A DNA stretch of 64,000 bases from Bos javanicus (lineage: Eukaryota > Chordata > Mammalia > Artiodactyla > Bovidae), in the NCBI RefSeq assembly GCF_032452875.1, contig NC_083896.1:6758001-6822000 (forward strand), given 5' to 3'. The position numbers and the translations under genes were made by a program. The notes beneath the pieces were generated by a model. The model saw nothing but the letters and a program-made list of their open reading frames with translations. It was not told the DNA's origin and did not search any database. This document shows positions 12,985 to 22,605 of this stretch, in pieces. Position 1 is the first letter of the stretch. Every line of letters starts with the position of its first letter.

Positions 12985-13540
12985 TGATGCCCTGCCTCAG
13001 GGAGTCCTGCCCCCTCCCTGACCCTTAAACTGAAGTACGTTTGTTTAGCTCACTGCCCACCTGTGAAGGACTGTGACTTTGTTAAGTTCCTTGTGTGAGG
13101 ATGGAGGCCCTCATCTGCCGCTTGCTGACGTGGCAGCGACCTTCACTTTGTGGGGCCAGAAGCATGGACAGCTGTGGCTTCCCTGTTGATTGATGTGGCA
13201 GGAGATATTCCATTTCATAGTGCCTGTGGAATGGTGGTGAGGATGTGAAACTAGCACATCTGCCTGCCTGAGGCTTGCCATTCTAGGAGATACACACAAG
13301 AAAAGATCTTTTTACTTTGTTTCCTCACTTCCACCATTTCTGATCCATAATGAACCTGACATCGAGGCCCCAACAAGTGGTTATTTTGAGAAGTTAGTCT
13401 GCCATATTCTCGGTTATCCGGCTTTGTGAATAAAGTCATACTCCTTGCTGCAACATCTTGTCCCTTGGATTTATTGGGACATAAAATTTATTGGATTTAT
13501 TGGATTTATGGCAAGCAGGGTGAGCTTGGACTTGGTGACA
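12985..13540 (+). mobile_element. Probable solo LTR of an endogenous retrovirus
   Basis: The interval begins with TG, ends with CA, and has LTR-like organisation. There is a polyadenylation signal AATAAA in TGTGAATAAAGTCATACTCC (13424-13443), then the segment GGTGAGCTTGGACTTGGTGA typical of ruminant LTR 3' ends. No internal viral genes adjoin it. Boundaries are estimates and I could not find a clean target duplication, so an old or internally changed copy is likely. Confidence 0.45.
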
Positions 13541-13830
13541 CTAACTGTGACTCTATGAAGACAACAATTTAGTTTGGAAAGATGAGAAACATCAGCATGG
13601 GCCCTACTGAGTACTTTTTAAGGGGGTTTCATTTTGCTTCTTTCAGGAGTTGTATAGTGTTGAGAGTTGAGATCAATCTTCAGATAGTCATGATGTTAAT
13701 TCAGACAGAAACACTATTGTTAATTTTATACAATGTTTAACATTGGAAGCATCTTAGGCAAGCATTTAATAACCCCTTTATCTTACATTTGAGGAAACAA
13801 ACAGTAAGGATAAATAATTTGGCCTTATTT
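13541..13830. other. Intronic interval with a MIR fragment
   Basis: Positions 13755-13830 resemble reversed MIR (ACCCCTTTATCTTACATTTG, AGGAAACAAACAGTAAGGAT). Otherwise nothing is recognised. Confidence 0.4.
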
Positions 13831-13842
13831 TACATGATCATT

Positions 13843-14040
13843 CACTGGTGGCTCAGACGGTAAAGCATCTGCCTACAATGCAGGAGACCTGGGTTCGATC
13901 CCTGGGTGGGGAAGATCCTCTGGAGAAGGAAATGGCAACCTACTCCAGTACTCTTTCCTGGAAAATCCCATGGGAGGAGCCTGGTAGACTACAGTCCATG
14001 GGGTCTCAAAGAGTTGTACACGACTGAACAACTTTACTTC
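13843..14040 (+). mobile_element. Bov-tA SINE
   Basis: Complete element with the tRNA-like head (GGCTCAGACGGTAAAGCATC, GGTTCGATCC) and tail GTACACGACTGAACAACTTT. Flanked by a perfect 12-bp duplication TACATGATCATT at 13831-13842 and 14041-14052. Confidence 0.95.
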
Positions 14041-14052
14041 TACATGATCATT

Positions 14053-14505
14053 AACAAAGTTGAGTCTCACAACTCAAGATTCCTGTACAAAATTTTGTTT
14101 TCACATTCAATGAAAGAATTATGTCTCTAAGAGGTAGAGGGTAAGTTCTTGTTAAGTCCTGTGTACAAGACTGGAATAAATAACCTCACGGATGGGCTCT
14201 GGAGAAATGAACTTAAACCTCAGTTGGGTGATGAGGAAGTTGGATTATTTGTCCTTTTTGACAACTCCCTTTCTTGACAACCAAATGTTTGAGATTCTGT
14301 TATTCTATGAGTTAAAGCATGGTCATTTATACTATATTGTGTCATTAATTTTCTAGTTGATTCATTTATCCCATCAGATAGTCTGATAAAATTACCATTT
14401 TTTTTTTTTTTTAGGTTAGAGAATAGATATGGAAAGAGAAAGTGATTTTTCCCATAATACTCCAGCTACTTAGTGACAGAGCAAGGATTTGGACCCAAGG
14501 CCAAT
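14053..14505. other. Intronic interval, nothing recognised
   Basis: AT-rich sequence with a T run at 14399-14412. No gene or clear repeat. Confidence 0.4.
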
Positions 14506-14509
14506 TCTT

Positions 14510-14706
14510 TGGTATCTCAGATAGTAAAGAATCTGCCTGCAATGCAGGAGGTCTGGCTTTGATCCCTGGGTTGGAAAGATCCCCTGGAGAAGGGAAAGGC
14601 TACCCACTCCAGTATTCTGGCCTGGAGGATTCCATGGACAGAAGAGTCTGGTGAGCTACTGTCCATGGTGCTGCAGAGTCAGACACAACTGAGTGACTTA
14701 ACACAC
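14510..14706 (+). mobile_element. Bov-tA SINE
   Basis: GTAAAGAATCTGCCTGCAAT through CAGACACAACTGAGTGACTT. The head is shortened and diverged. Flanks AATTCTTT and AACTCTTT may be a one-mismatch duplication. Confidence 0.88.
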
Positions 14707-15930
14707 AACTCTTTTTAATTAAGCCTAGACTCCCTCCCTGTATACTGGGATAGGTGTTGCTTCAAGGAAAAGTAGAATACGCATCTATGAGTCTCTTCCC
14801 TTCATAGGAAACAAGACACTGTTCATCCTTCTTTTGAGAAAATCTTTTGAGCATATTTCCTGTGTCTTTGTATCTGACTTTGAAAGCAGCACCTTTCCTT
14901 GTTCCCATGGAAGGATTTAATTATAGTAAAAAGAAAATGAATTAAGAAGGAGGAGTATGGCAACAAGTTGCCCTCATAGAGGACCTTTGTGTGCGTCTGA
15001 TGATAAGTACAGACTGTACCTGGTTGTTTCTATTCTCATCTCCATTGCAGATGCCCCAGCCCGTCCTTCAGATGCCAATTATGGGAGGAAGCCTTATGGT
15101 ACAATTTTTTTCAGCACAGGAAGACATATTGTTAAATGTTGTAGCCTTATGTATTAAAAACTTCTTTGGAATTCATCAGAACTAGGAGTTATAAAACCTC
15201 ATCTTGGCACATTTGCAAATACTCCAGAGAGACTTCTCAATTTAACCAAATGTTGAATTGAGGATGTATTTTGGCAAGAGATGTAATAGTCAGATGTGTT
15301 CATCTTAGGGGACTTTGAAACCAGAGATCATGCCCCAGTGATGCTTTTTATGCATCATTTTTCACATATTCAGAAAGGGTTGTTTAAAAGAGAAAAATAT
15401 CTAGTCAGTGGGTTTTTTTTTCCAAAAAAAAAAAAAACATCATGGGCGTGAATTCATTGTAAAACCAACTTAGTTGCTTGTGACCAGCAGTTAGTATAGA
15501 GTAGAATATAAATATCAATATATTACATGATAGAGTAGATACTGCTTTGTAAATTTTTATCTTTAGATGCATATAGCCATATGTGTATATGGTTACCATT
15601 TACAGTGTTTTCCTTACTGTGTCTTACTGCTAAAAAAAAAAATAAGCTTACAAGCAACTAATTCTGCTTTTCTCTTTTAGAGAAATGCAATTCACATACA
15701 GATGTTTATTCTTCTGTGACAATGTCATTTCAAATTTAAGGTGTCTTTAGAGTGTGAAGATCAGGCCATATACCTACCATTACTAAAAAAAAAATGTTAG
15801 ATAAAACATGAGAGAGTGCTTTTAGAAATAAAAGTTGTTCAGTGAAATAGGCAAGCTGCAGTGGAGTCATAACCTTAAATCCAGTGTGTTGCAAAGACAT
15901 CTCAAGAATTTACATTTCTTGACCTTTTAG
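14707..15930. other. Intronic interval, no gene recognised
   Basis: Unique-looking sequence with short homopolymer runs (15411-15437, 15634-15643, 15784-15793). A splice-acceptor-like tract at 15035-15052 is followed by a short open frame, but nothing links it to a known exon. Confidence 0.45.
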
Positions 15931-15934
15931 ATCA

Positions 15935-16145
15935 CTCTAAGTAGTAGTATGAACACAGGCAGGTTTGAATGAAAATCCTGATTAATATTCTTGCTAGTTG
16001 GATGGATTTTGGACAAGTAAGTTATTTAGTTTCCTCATTATTAAACTGAGATAATAATTCCTGCCCCATAAGACTGTTTTGAAAAGTAAGCATAAAGCGG
16101 TTAATGTTTGGCACAAAGCAAGTGCTCAATAAGTGGGTTCTAAAT
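15935..16145 (+). mobile_element. MIR SINE (ancient, nearly complete)
   Basis: Core and tail in order: GTTTCCTCATTATTAAACTG, AGATAATAATTCCTGCCCCA, then GCACAAAGCAAGTGCTCAAT. Confidence 0.65.
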
Positions 16146-16800
16146 TTGCCTGCCAGGGACTTGCCTTGCCTTACCTTGGGCATGAAGACAAATGCATCAA
16201 TAATGTTTCAGTTTGGCTTTGGTTGGTTAAAATTGATTATTGGATGAGATGGAAAATTAGCCAGGAAAGTGAACAGTAAATACAGTGAGTTTTAGATTCT
16301 TCCTGATTTTCCTTTTGGAAGTTGGGTCTGTAATCACGTATTATGACATAGGGTTCTTAGTGCTTTGGAACAGTTGTAACTGGATCCCACAACCTCTCCT
16401 CCAGTAGCTGAGATGCATTGTGGTGTAATATAATGAACAAGGTCTGAGGAGTCCTCGCTAGACTGCTTACACCATTATCTCCAGTGTGTGGGGGTGCAGG
16501 TAGGGGGGCCAGGAGGGAATCAGGTTGTATAAACACGAGATTATAGGCGGAAAGTTGATGCTGTATTGTAAGCACTTCTGAATTGTCACTTTTATAAAGA
16601 ACCTGAATATCTTTTGTAGTAAAAAAAAGCACAATGGTTCCATAACTTCTTTATAAATTTCAAATTAGACTTGCTCCATCACCTTCACTCGTCAGTAACT
16701 GCAACTTTGTTAATGAAAGCTAAGCTGTAGCACATTGAGGCATGCCATGGGCTTGAGTTTAAAGCTGAAAGGATATAACATGGACTTCAGAAAATAAAAC
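16146..16800. other. Intronic interval, nothing recognised
   Basis: Unique-looking sequence; no exon or repeat assigned. Confidence 0.4.
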
Positions 16801-16802
16801 AG

Positions 16803-17010
16803 ACTATATCTAATAATAAATAATAACATTAAACAAGTTATAATATATTAATATAAGTTAATATTAATTATATCATAATTAATATAAATATATAATATAA
16901 TGCAAATATATACTATGATGTAAATATACTATAAATATGAGTCAATATAAATTATAATAATATAATAAATTAAATAAATTAATAATAAATATTTAATAAT
17001 AATACATGGA
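16803..17010. repeat. AT-rich low-complexity tract
   Basis: About 200 bases almost wholly A and T built from TAATA/ATAAT-like units, with only isolated G or C. Confidence 0.9.
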
Positions 17011-17756
17011 CTATATTTAATAGCTATTCTAGTTTATAAACAAAACAGATGCTGTCTTACACATCATTAAAGCTCAGCTATAACAATGACAGTAATAACT
17101 AATTTATCAATTATTTAATGTGTTATCACAAATTACCTGTTTTTTAATAATCTGTGAAGTGGTATCAAAATACAAATGTTTATGCTATTATTAGTACATT
17201 ATTACTAATATTGTTTGAAAGTCAATCTTACCCATAGCTACAATGAGAAGTAGATAGCAAATAAGCAAAGCAAAAAGAATGTGTCTATGCTCCTTTTCTC
17301 AAGGACTCTAAAAACAAAAAAATTTGTATCTTTGACAATTCTTTCATCATATTTCTTTTTTTGTTGATTGTGTAACGTTTTTTAGAAGTTTTATATCAGT
17401 TTTCACCAGATTTTGGTTCAGAATTCAATCTTTGATTCTTCTTGAAGAGAGTAGAGGGCCATTAATATTAAGGAAAGCTGTATTCTTGCATTGCTGCATG
17501 ATGGCTTTATACCCTTTAAAGAAGCTGGAGAAATTTAAAAGTAAGACATATTGAAGTATTATGTTAGTTTAATGTCAATTTTATGGAATTTGAAAAAAAT
17601 TTAAAAATGAAGCTCATAATACGTTTTATTGTAGTAAATTGAGAAAAGAGAAAAACTATATTAAGACACTGAAAAAGTTAAGCTATCCGGCTATATTATT
17701 TATGATCAAATTTAATTTGATTGTTTTCAGTTCCCATGTTAGTACTCTCCTCCATT
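17011..17756. other. Intronic interval, nothing recognised
   Basis: AT-rich sequence without a gene or assignable repeat. Confidence 0.4.
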
Positions 17757-18483
17757 ATCAGTTCGGCTCAGTCACGTCTGAATCTTTGCGACCCCATGAA
17801 CTACAGCACGCCAGGCCTCTGTGTCCATCATCAACTCCTGGAATTTACCCAAACCCATGTACATTGAGTTGGTGATGCCATCCAACCATCTCATCCTCTG
17901 TGGTCACCCTCTCCTCCTGCCCTCAATCTTTCCCAGCATCAGGGTCTTTTCAAATGAGTCACTCTTCACATCAGGTGGGCAAAGTATTGGAGTTTCAGCT
18001 TCAGCATCAGTCCTTCCAATGAATATTCTGGACTGATTTCCTTTAGGATGGACTGGTTGGATCTCCTTGCAGTCCAAGGGACTCTCGAGTCTTCTCCAAT
18101 GACACAGTTCAAAAGCATCAATTCTTTGGTGCTCAGCCTTCTTTATAGCCCAACTTTCACATCCGTACGTGACCACTGGAAAAACCATAGCCTTGACTAG
18201 ACAGATCTTTCTTGACAAAGTAATGTCTCTGCTTTTGAATATGCTGTCTAGGTTGGTCATAACTTTCCTTCCAAAAAGTAAGCATCTTTTAATTTCGTGG
18301 CTGCAGTCACCATCTGCAGTGATTTTGGAGCCCAGAAAAATAAAATCAGCCACTGTTTCCACTGTTTTCCTATCTATTTGCCATGAAGTGATGGGACCAG
18401 ATGCCATGATCTTTGTTTTCTGAATGTTGAGCTTTAAGCCAACTTTTTCACTCTCCTCTTTCACTTTCATTAAGAGGCTCTTT
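17757..18483 (-). mobile_element. BovB (RTE) LINE, 3' segment (part 1 of split copy)
   Basis: Minus-strand BovB from its 3' end into the 3' coding part. The frame at 17904-18470 reads MKVKEESEKVGLKLNIQKTK, followed by MASGPITSWQIDRKTVETVA and SKITADGDCSHEIKR. The element continues at 19379 after the U6-L1 insertion. Confidence 0.93.
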
Positions 18484-18650
18484 ATTTATTTATTTATTTT
18501 TTAATTTAATTTCATGATTACAATACTGTTATTTGGCCTTTATTATTTTCATATTTATATAAAGATTTTTGAAACATACAGACTTGAGTCATATAAAACT
18601 TGACAAACAATACTACTAAAAATATCATCGTTGAGTGGAACCTGATTTTA
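18484..18650 (-). other. Putative 3'-transduced sequence plus second A-rich tail
   Basis: Sequence beyond the L1 end is not seen after the other L1 copies here. On the minus strand it carries AATAAA (complement of 18539-18544), about 25-30 bases before an A-rich tail, as expected if the source transcript read through the L1 end into flanking DNA. Confidence 0.6.
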
Positions 18651-19269
18651 TTTTATTTTATTTATTTATTTTTTTCCATTCTACTGTTTAATTTTATTTT
18701 TTATTTTTTTAAAATTTTATTTTATTTTTAAACTTTACATAATTGTATTAGTTTTGCCAAATACCAAAATGAATCCGCCACAGGTATACATGTGTTCCCC
18801 ATCCTGAACCCTCCTCCCTCCTCCCTCCCCATACCATCCCTCTGGGTCGTCCCAGTGCACCAGCCCCAAGCATCCAGTATCGTGCATCGAACCTGGACTG
18901 GCATCTCGTTTCTTACATGATATTTTACATGTTTCAATGTCATTCTCCCAAGTCTTCCCACCCTCTCCCTCTCCCAGAGTCCATAAGACTGTTCTATACA
19001 TCAGTGTCTCTTTTGCTGTCTCGTACACTGGGTTATTGTTAGCATCTTTCTAAATTCCATATATATGCGTTAGTATACTGTATTGATGTTTTTCCTTCTG
19101 GCTTACTTCACTCTGTATAATAGGTTCCAGTTTCATCCACCTCATTAGAACTGATTCAAATGTATTCTTTTTAATGGCTGAGTAATACTCCATTGTGTAT
19201 ATGTACCACAGATTTCTTATCCATTCATCTGCTGATGGACATCTAGGTTGCTTCCATGTCCTGGCTATT
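18651..19269 (-). mobile_element. L1 3' end within the U6-L1 chimera
   Basis: Matches the other ruminant L1 3' ends in this window (26.6 and 51.4 kb): TTCCATGTCCTGGCTATT at the U6 junction, GTTTCATCCACCTCATTAGA, and CATCCTGAACCCTCCTCCCT on the plus strand. It ends in an A-rich tract (T-rich on the plus strand). Confidence 0.9.
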
Positions 19270-19378
19270 AAAAAATATGGAATGCTTCATGAATTTGCGT
19301 GTCATCCTTGTGCAGGGGCCATGCTAATCTTCTCTGTATTGTTCCAATTTTTAGTATATGTGCTGCCGAAGCGAGCAC
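19270..19378 (-). pseudogene. U6 snRNA retropseudogene, full length
   Basis: The minus strand begins GTGCTCGCTTCGGCAGCACA and follows spliceosomal U6 through to CCATATTTTTT, about 109 nt with one extra A. Four substitutions from the U6 I know are all CG to CA (in ACAATA, GCACAAGG, TTCATG, GCATTCC), the signature of CpG decay. Upstream lies BovB, with no U6 proximal element or TATA box, so it is unlikely to be transcribed from its own promoter. Confidence 0.95.
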
Positions 19379-19617
19379 AAGAGGCTCTTTAGTTCTTCTT
19401 CACTTTCTGCCATAAAGGTGGTGTCATCTGCATATCTGAAGTTACTGATATTTCTCCCGGCAATCTTGATTCCAGCTTGTTCTTCCTCCAGCCCACTGTT
19501 TCTCATGATGTACTCTGCATATAAGTTAAATGAGCAGGGTGACAATATACAGCCTTGACATACTCCTTTTCCTATTTGGAACCAGTCTGTTGTTCATGTC
19601 TAGTTCTAACTGTTGCT
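19379..19617 (-). mobile_element. BovB (RTE) LINE (part 2 of split copy)
   Basis: Resumes the BovB reading interrupted at 18483. The minus-strand frame contains AGIKIAGRNISNFRYADDTT, including the YADD box, and ESEEELKSLL. It ends near GTTGCTCC (19616). Confidence 0.9.
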
Positions 19618-19628
19618 CCTCATCCCTT

Positions 19629-19872
19629 ATCAGTTCAGTTCAGTTCAGTTGCTCAGTCGTGTCCGACTCTTTGCGACCCTATGAATCACAGCACACCAGG
19701 CCTCCCTTTCCATCACCAACTCCTGGAGTCTACCCAAACTCATGTCCATCGAGTTGGTGATGACATCCAGCCTTCATCCTCTGTCGTCTCCTTCTCCTGC
19801 CCCCAGTCCCTCCCAGCATCAGGGTCTTTTCCAATGAGTCAACTCTTTGCATAAGGTGGCCAAAGTATTAGT
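19629..19872 (-). mobile_element. BovB (RTE) LINE, very short 3' copy
   Basis: Starts with the BovB 3' tail AGTTCAGTTCAGTTCAGTTG and runs to GGTGGCCAAAGTATTA, about 240 bp, abutting the previous BovB in the same orientation. Confidence 0.9.
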
Positions 19873-19902
19873 TTCATAGATGAGCATAATTATTAATAAT
19901 TC

Positions 19903-20075
19903 GTAGTTTTTTTCTTTTTAATTTATTTATTTTTTAATTTAAATTTATTTATTTTAATTAGAGGCTAATTACTTTACAATATTGTATTGGTTTTGCCATA
20001 CATCAACATGTATCCCCCACGGGTGTACACGTGTTCCCAATCCTGAACCCCCCTCCCACCTCCCTCCTCATATCC
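19903..20075 (-). mobile_element. L1 3' end, short
   Basis: T-rich stretch followed by GTATTGGTTTTGCCATACAT, CACGGGTGTACACGTGTTCC and CCTCCCACCTCCCTCC, the reversed 3' end of ruminant L1, truncated after about 170 bp. Confidence 0.88.
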
Positions 20076-21715
20076 AGAGGAAATAACAAATATAAACAAT
20101 AATTAATTTTCTTACAATTAATATTGAAACTCTACGTTTTTATTAAAAATATATGGTGGTGAATCAGGCTGGCAATATTAATTACATAAATTTATATTTA
20201 TATGCAATCAATAACAGTAAACTTATTGATAATGAAAAATTCCAAATTATTTGGCAATTTGTAGGTACTTTCATTTACTGAATTGCACAGAATTATGAAA
20301 ATAATTAAAAACTGGGAGCAAAATTTTTGATTTGAGAGAATATTTTACATAAAATGTATTATACATTTTTGACAAAGTGCAATATATTTCAATACAAGTA
20401 TATAGTATAGAAAAGCATACTTAATAGAGCTTGAAGTCCATGTGATGCTATAATGAATGAATGAATTTACTCATTAAACATTTATTGGAAATATACTATG
20501 AGCTAGACTCTGTCATACATAATATGAAAAAGTAAGATGGAAACACTTGTCAGCATGTGACTTTTCTCAGATATATACCAAACCCTGATCTCATACTAAG
20601 ATAAAATGTACACTTATAGAAAGAATAGGGTATGTGTAAGCAGGAACTCATAAAGTGCACCTGTCTGGCAAGAGATTAATGTATTAAGCAAATTGATTGA
20701 AAGAAGTCTTTATTAAGTGTATATAATTTAGAAAATTATAGAGAATATAAAGATTTTTTTTTTCCTCAAAGCAATCTCCACTTACCAGTCCTTACCAAAT
20801 AATACCAGTGAGATATGTTATCCTATAAGCAGGATATTTACATGACTAAGGTGAATAGGGATGGATATCTCTGTCAGAAGAAAAAAATGAAAAGAAATAA
20901 GCAGTGTGCTCCATCATTTTGTTTAACACAATATGATTGTATACTTGCCTTGTGCTTAGTATTCTGGAATTGAAGGGAGCCATGTGAAGTGCCATTGGTG
21001 ACCTAGTTTTGGTTTTGTTAATATTGTTTAATGCCCCTGGTCTATTATGAAGTTTTTGTTCCATTCAAGATAGGAGATCTGATCTAGGTGCCAGAAAAAT
21101 GCTTTTTTTATTTAATAAAAAGGAAAAATTTTAATCTCCCTCACTGACAGATATAGCAGATAACCGCAAACAATAAGCTGTGAAATGCATTATCATACAT
21201 TATCACTAGTAATTAAGATATTCTCTGGCTTAACAAAGTTGAAATAATTTATTTTCTGAACTTCAGACTTCTGATAATTATCTAGTTATGGGGAACCCTC
21301 AGAAAACTTAAATAAAGAAACTTTTTCTCCCTTTTAATCATACTACATTTTTCTTGGTACAAACTTAGCATTCTTTGAGCAAAGTTATTCATTATCTCAA
21401 ACCTATCTCTAATTTTGATGTTATGTGGTATCTGGATTTTTCTTTAAATTTTCAAGCCTCCCCCTCATCTCTGAGTCTTTTCTGAGTCTTAAACTCTCTG
21501 AAAAGCATCAAGTTCTTTTGAGTAATCATTGGAATTAATGGTTGTACTGAATTGGTTTCACTTACTTGAAAAATGCCTTTTTTCAGGAGGCTGTGCTGCT
21601 TTGTGACTTTAGGCAATAGTGTTTTGGATTTGTCAGGAACCTAGCCTCAAAGCCTATTATATACTTTTGTTTTACCTTCACTTTGTCAGAAGATGGCAAA
21701 TTATTGTGTATGGTT
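20076..21715. other. Intronic interval, no gene recognised
   Basis: AT-rich, unique-looking sequence. No exon and no repeat confidently assigned. Confidence 0.45.
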
Positions 21716-21724
21716 AGAAGGTTT

Positions 21725-22182
21725 TTTTATTGTATATGGTTACTGGTTTTTCAGTAGTCATGTATGGATGTAAGAGTTGGACTATAAAGAAAACTGAGCG
21801 CCAAAGAATTGATGCTTTTGAACTGTGGTGTTAGAGAAGACTCTTAAGAGTCCCTTGAATTGCAAGGAGATCAAACCAGTCCATCCTAAAGGAAATCAGT
21901 CCTGAATATTCACTGGAAGTACTGATGTTGAAGCTGAAACTCCAAAACTTTGGCCACCTGATGCAAAGAGCTGACTCATTTGAAAAGACCCTGATGCTGG
22001 GAAAGATTGAAGGCGGGAGGAGAAGGGGACGACAGAGGATGAGATGGTTGAATGGCATCATTACCTCGATGCACATGAGTTTGAGTAAACTCCAGGAGTT
22101 TGTGATGGACAGAGAAGCCTGGAGTGCTGCAGTCCATGGGATCACAAAGAGTCGGACACGACTGAGAGACTGAACTGAATTG
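21725..22182 (+). mobile_element. BovB (RTE) LINE 3' end, plus orientation
   Basis: Sense BovB: GTCATGTATGGATGTAAGAG, then AAAGACCCTGATGCTGGGAA and tail CACGACTGAGAGACTGAACT. The coding remnant reads MLGKIEGGRRRGRQRMRW. Flanked by AGAAGGTTT at 21716-21724 and 22183-22191. Confidence 0.93.
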
Positions 22183-22191
22183 AGAAGGTTT

Positions 22192-22460
22192 AAAGAGACT
22201 GAGGAGAATATAATACTTGTGCCATCAATAGAAAGAAAGAATATCATCTGTAAACATGAAGAAGAAAAATAAGCTCTCAAGCTCTTTATATACAACACAC
22301 TAAAGTGGTCATTATTGGACTTTCAGAAATTGTACACAATTTTTGAAATGTCTTAACCATTCCTGAAGAAAAGCAGAAATGCTGAAGTGATTGAATTTGA
22401 ATATGGAAAACTTGACTTTTGATCCAGGTACCACATCAAAGAATTTGGTTTTGAGATCAG
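22192..22460. other. Intronic interval, nothing recognised
   Basis: No gene or repeat assigned. Confidence 0.4.
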
Positions 22461-22461
22461 T

Positions 22462-22605
22462 GGAAAGAGTATTAATCTTGGAATTATTCCGGAGACCATA
22501 TTTGATTTCCCACTTTGGGATGACCTTGGGAAGTTCACTGAACCTTTCTGAATACATGAATTCTCATTTGCAAGAGGACAGAAGACTACATCTGCACTTT
22601 CTGTA
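22462..22605 (+). mobile_element. MIR SINE fragment (ancient)
   Basis: Pattern GGGATGACCTTGGGAAGTTC, ACTGAACCTTTCTGAATACA and CATTTGCAAGAGGACAG follows the MIR core. The overlapping open frames have no product. Confidence 0.5.

Larger units (their letters stand above)
18484..19378 (-). mobile_element. U6-L1 chimeric retro-insertion with target duplication
   Basis: Read on the minus strand this is U6 snRNA (19378 to 19270), L1 3' region (19269 to about 18735), an A-rich tract (about 18735 to 18651), about 140 bp of other sequence, and a final TTTA-type A-rich tail (ending at 18484). The 13-bp BovB sequence AAGAGGCTCTTTA occurs at 18472-18484 and again at 19379-19391, directly abutting the U6 5' end. 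It therefore entered as one unit by L1-type reverse transcription. Chimeras of U6 joined to L1 3' ends, attributed to template switching, are known in mammals. Confidence 0.9.

Noticed and set aside
15051..15157. Possible cryptic exon after a splice-acceptor-like tract
   Set aside because: An acceptor-like TCTCCATTGCAG precedes an open frame, but the residues match no GRM5 exon or known domain, and such motifs occur by chance every few kilobases.
17904..18470. 188-codon minus-strand ORF as a possible novel gene
   Set aside because: Its residues match the BovB polyprotein C-terminal region found at several other places in the window. It is a LINE remnant.
18484..18502. TTTA repeats and other regular tracts as CRISPR or satellite arrays
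   Set aside because: They are A-rich retrotransposon tails and simple repeats without spacer structure, in a mammalian intron.
19270..19378. Functional U6 snRNA gene
   Set aside because: It is fused to L1 sequence, flanked by a target duplication, has CpG-decay substitutions and has BovB rather than a U6 promoter upstream.
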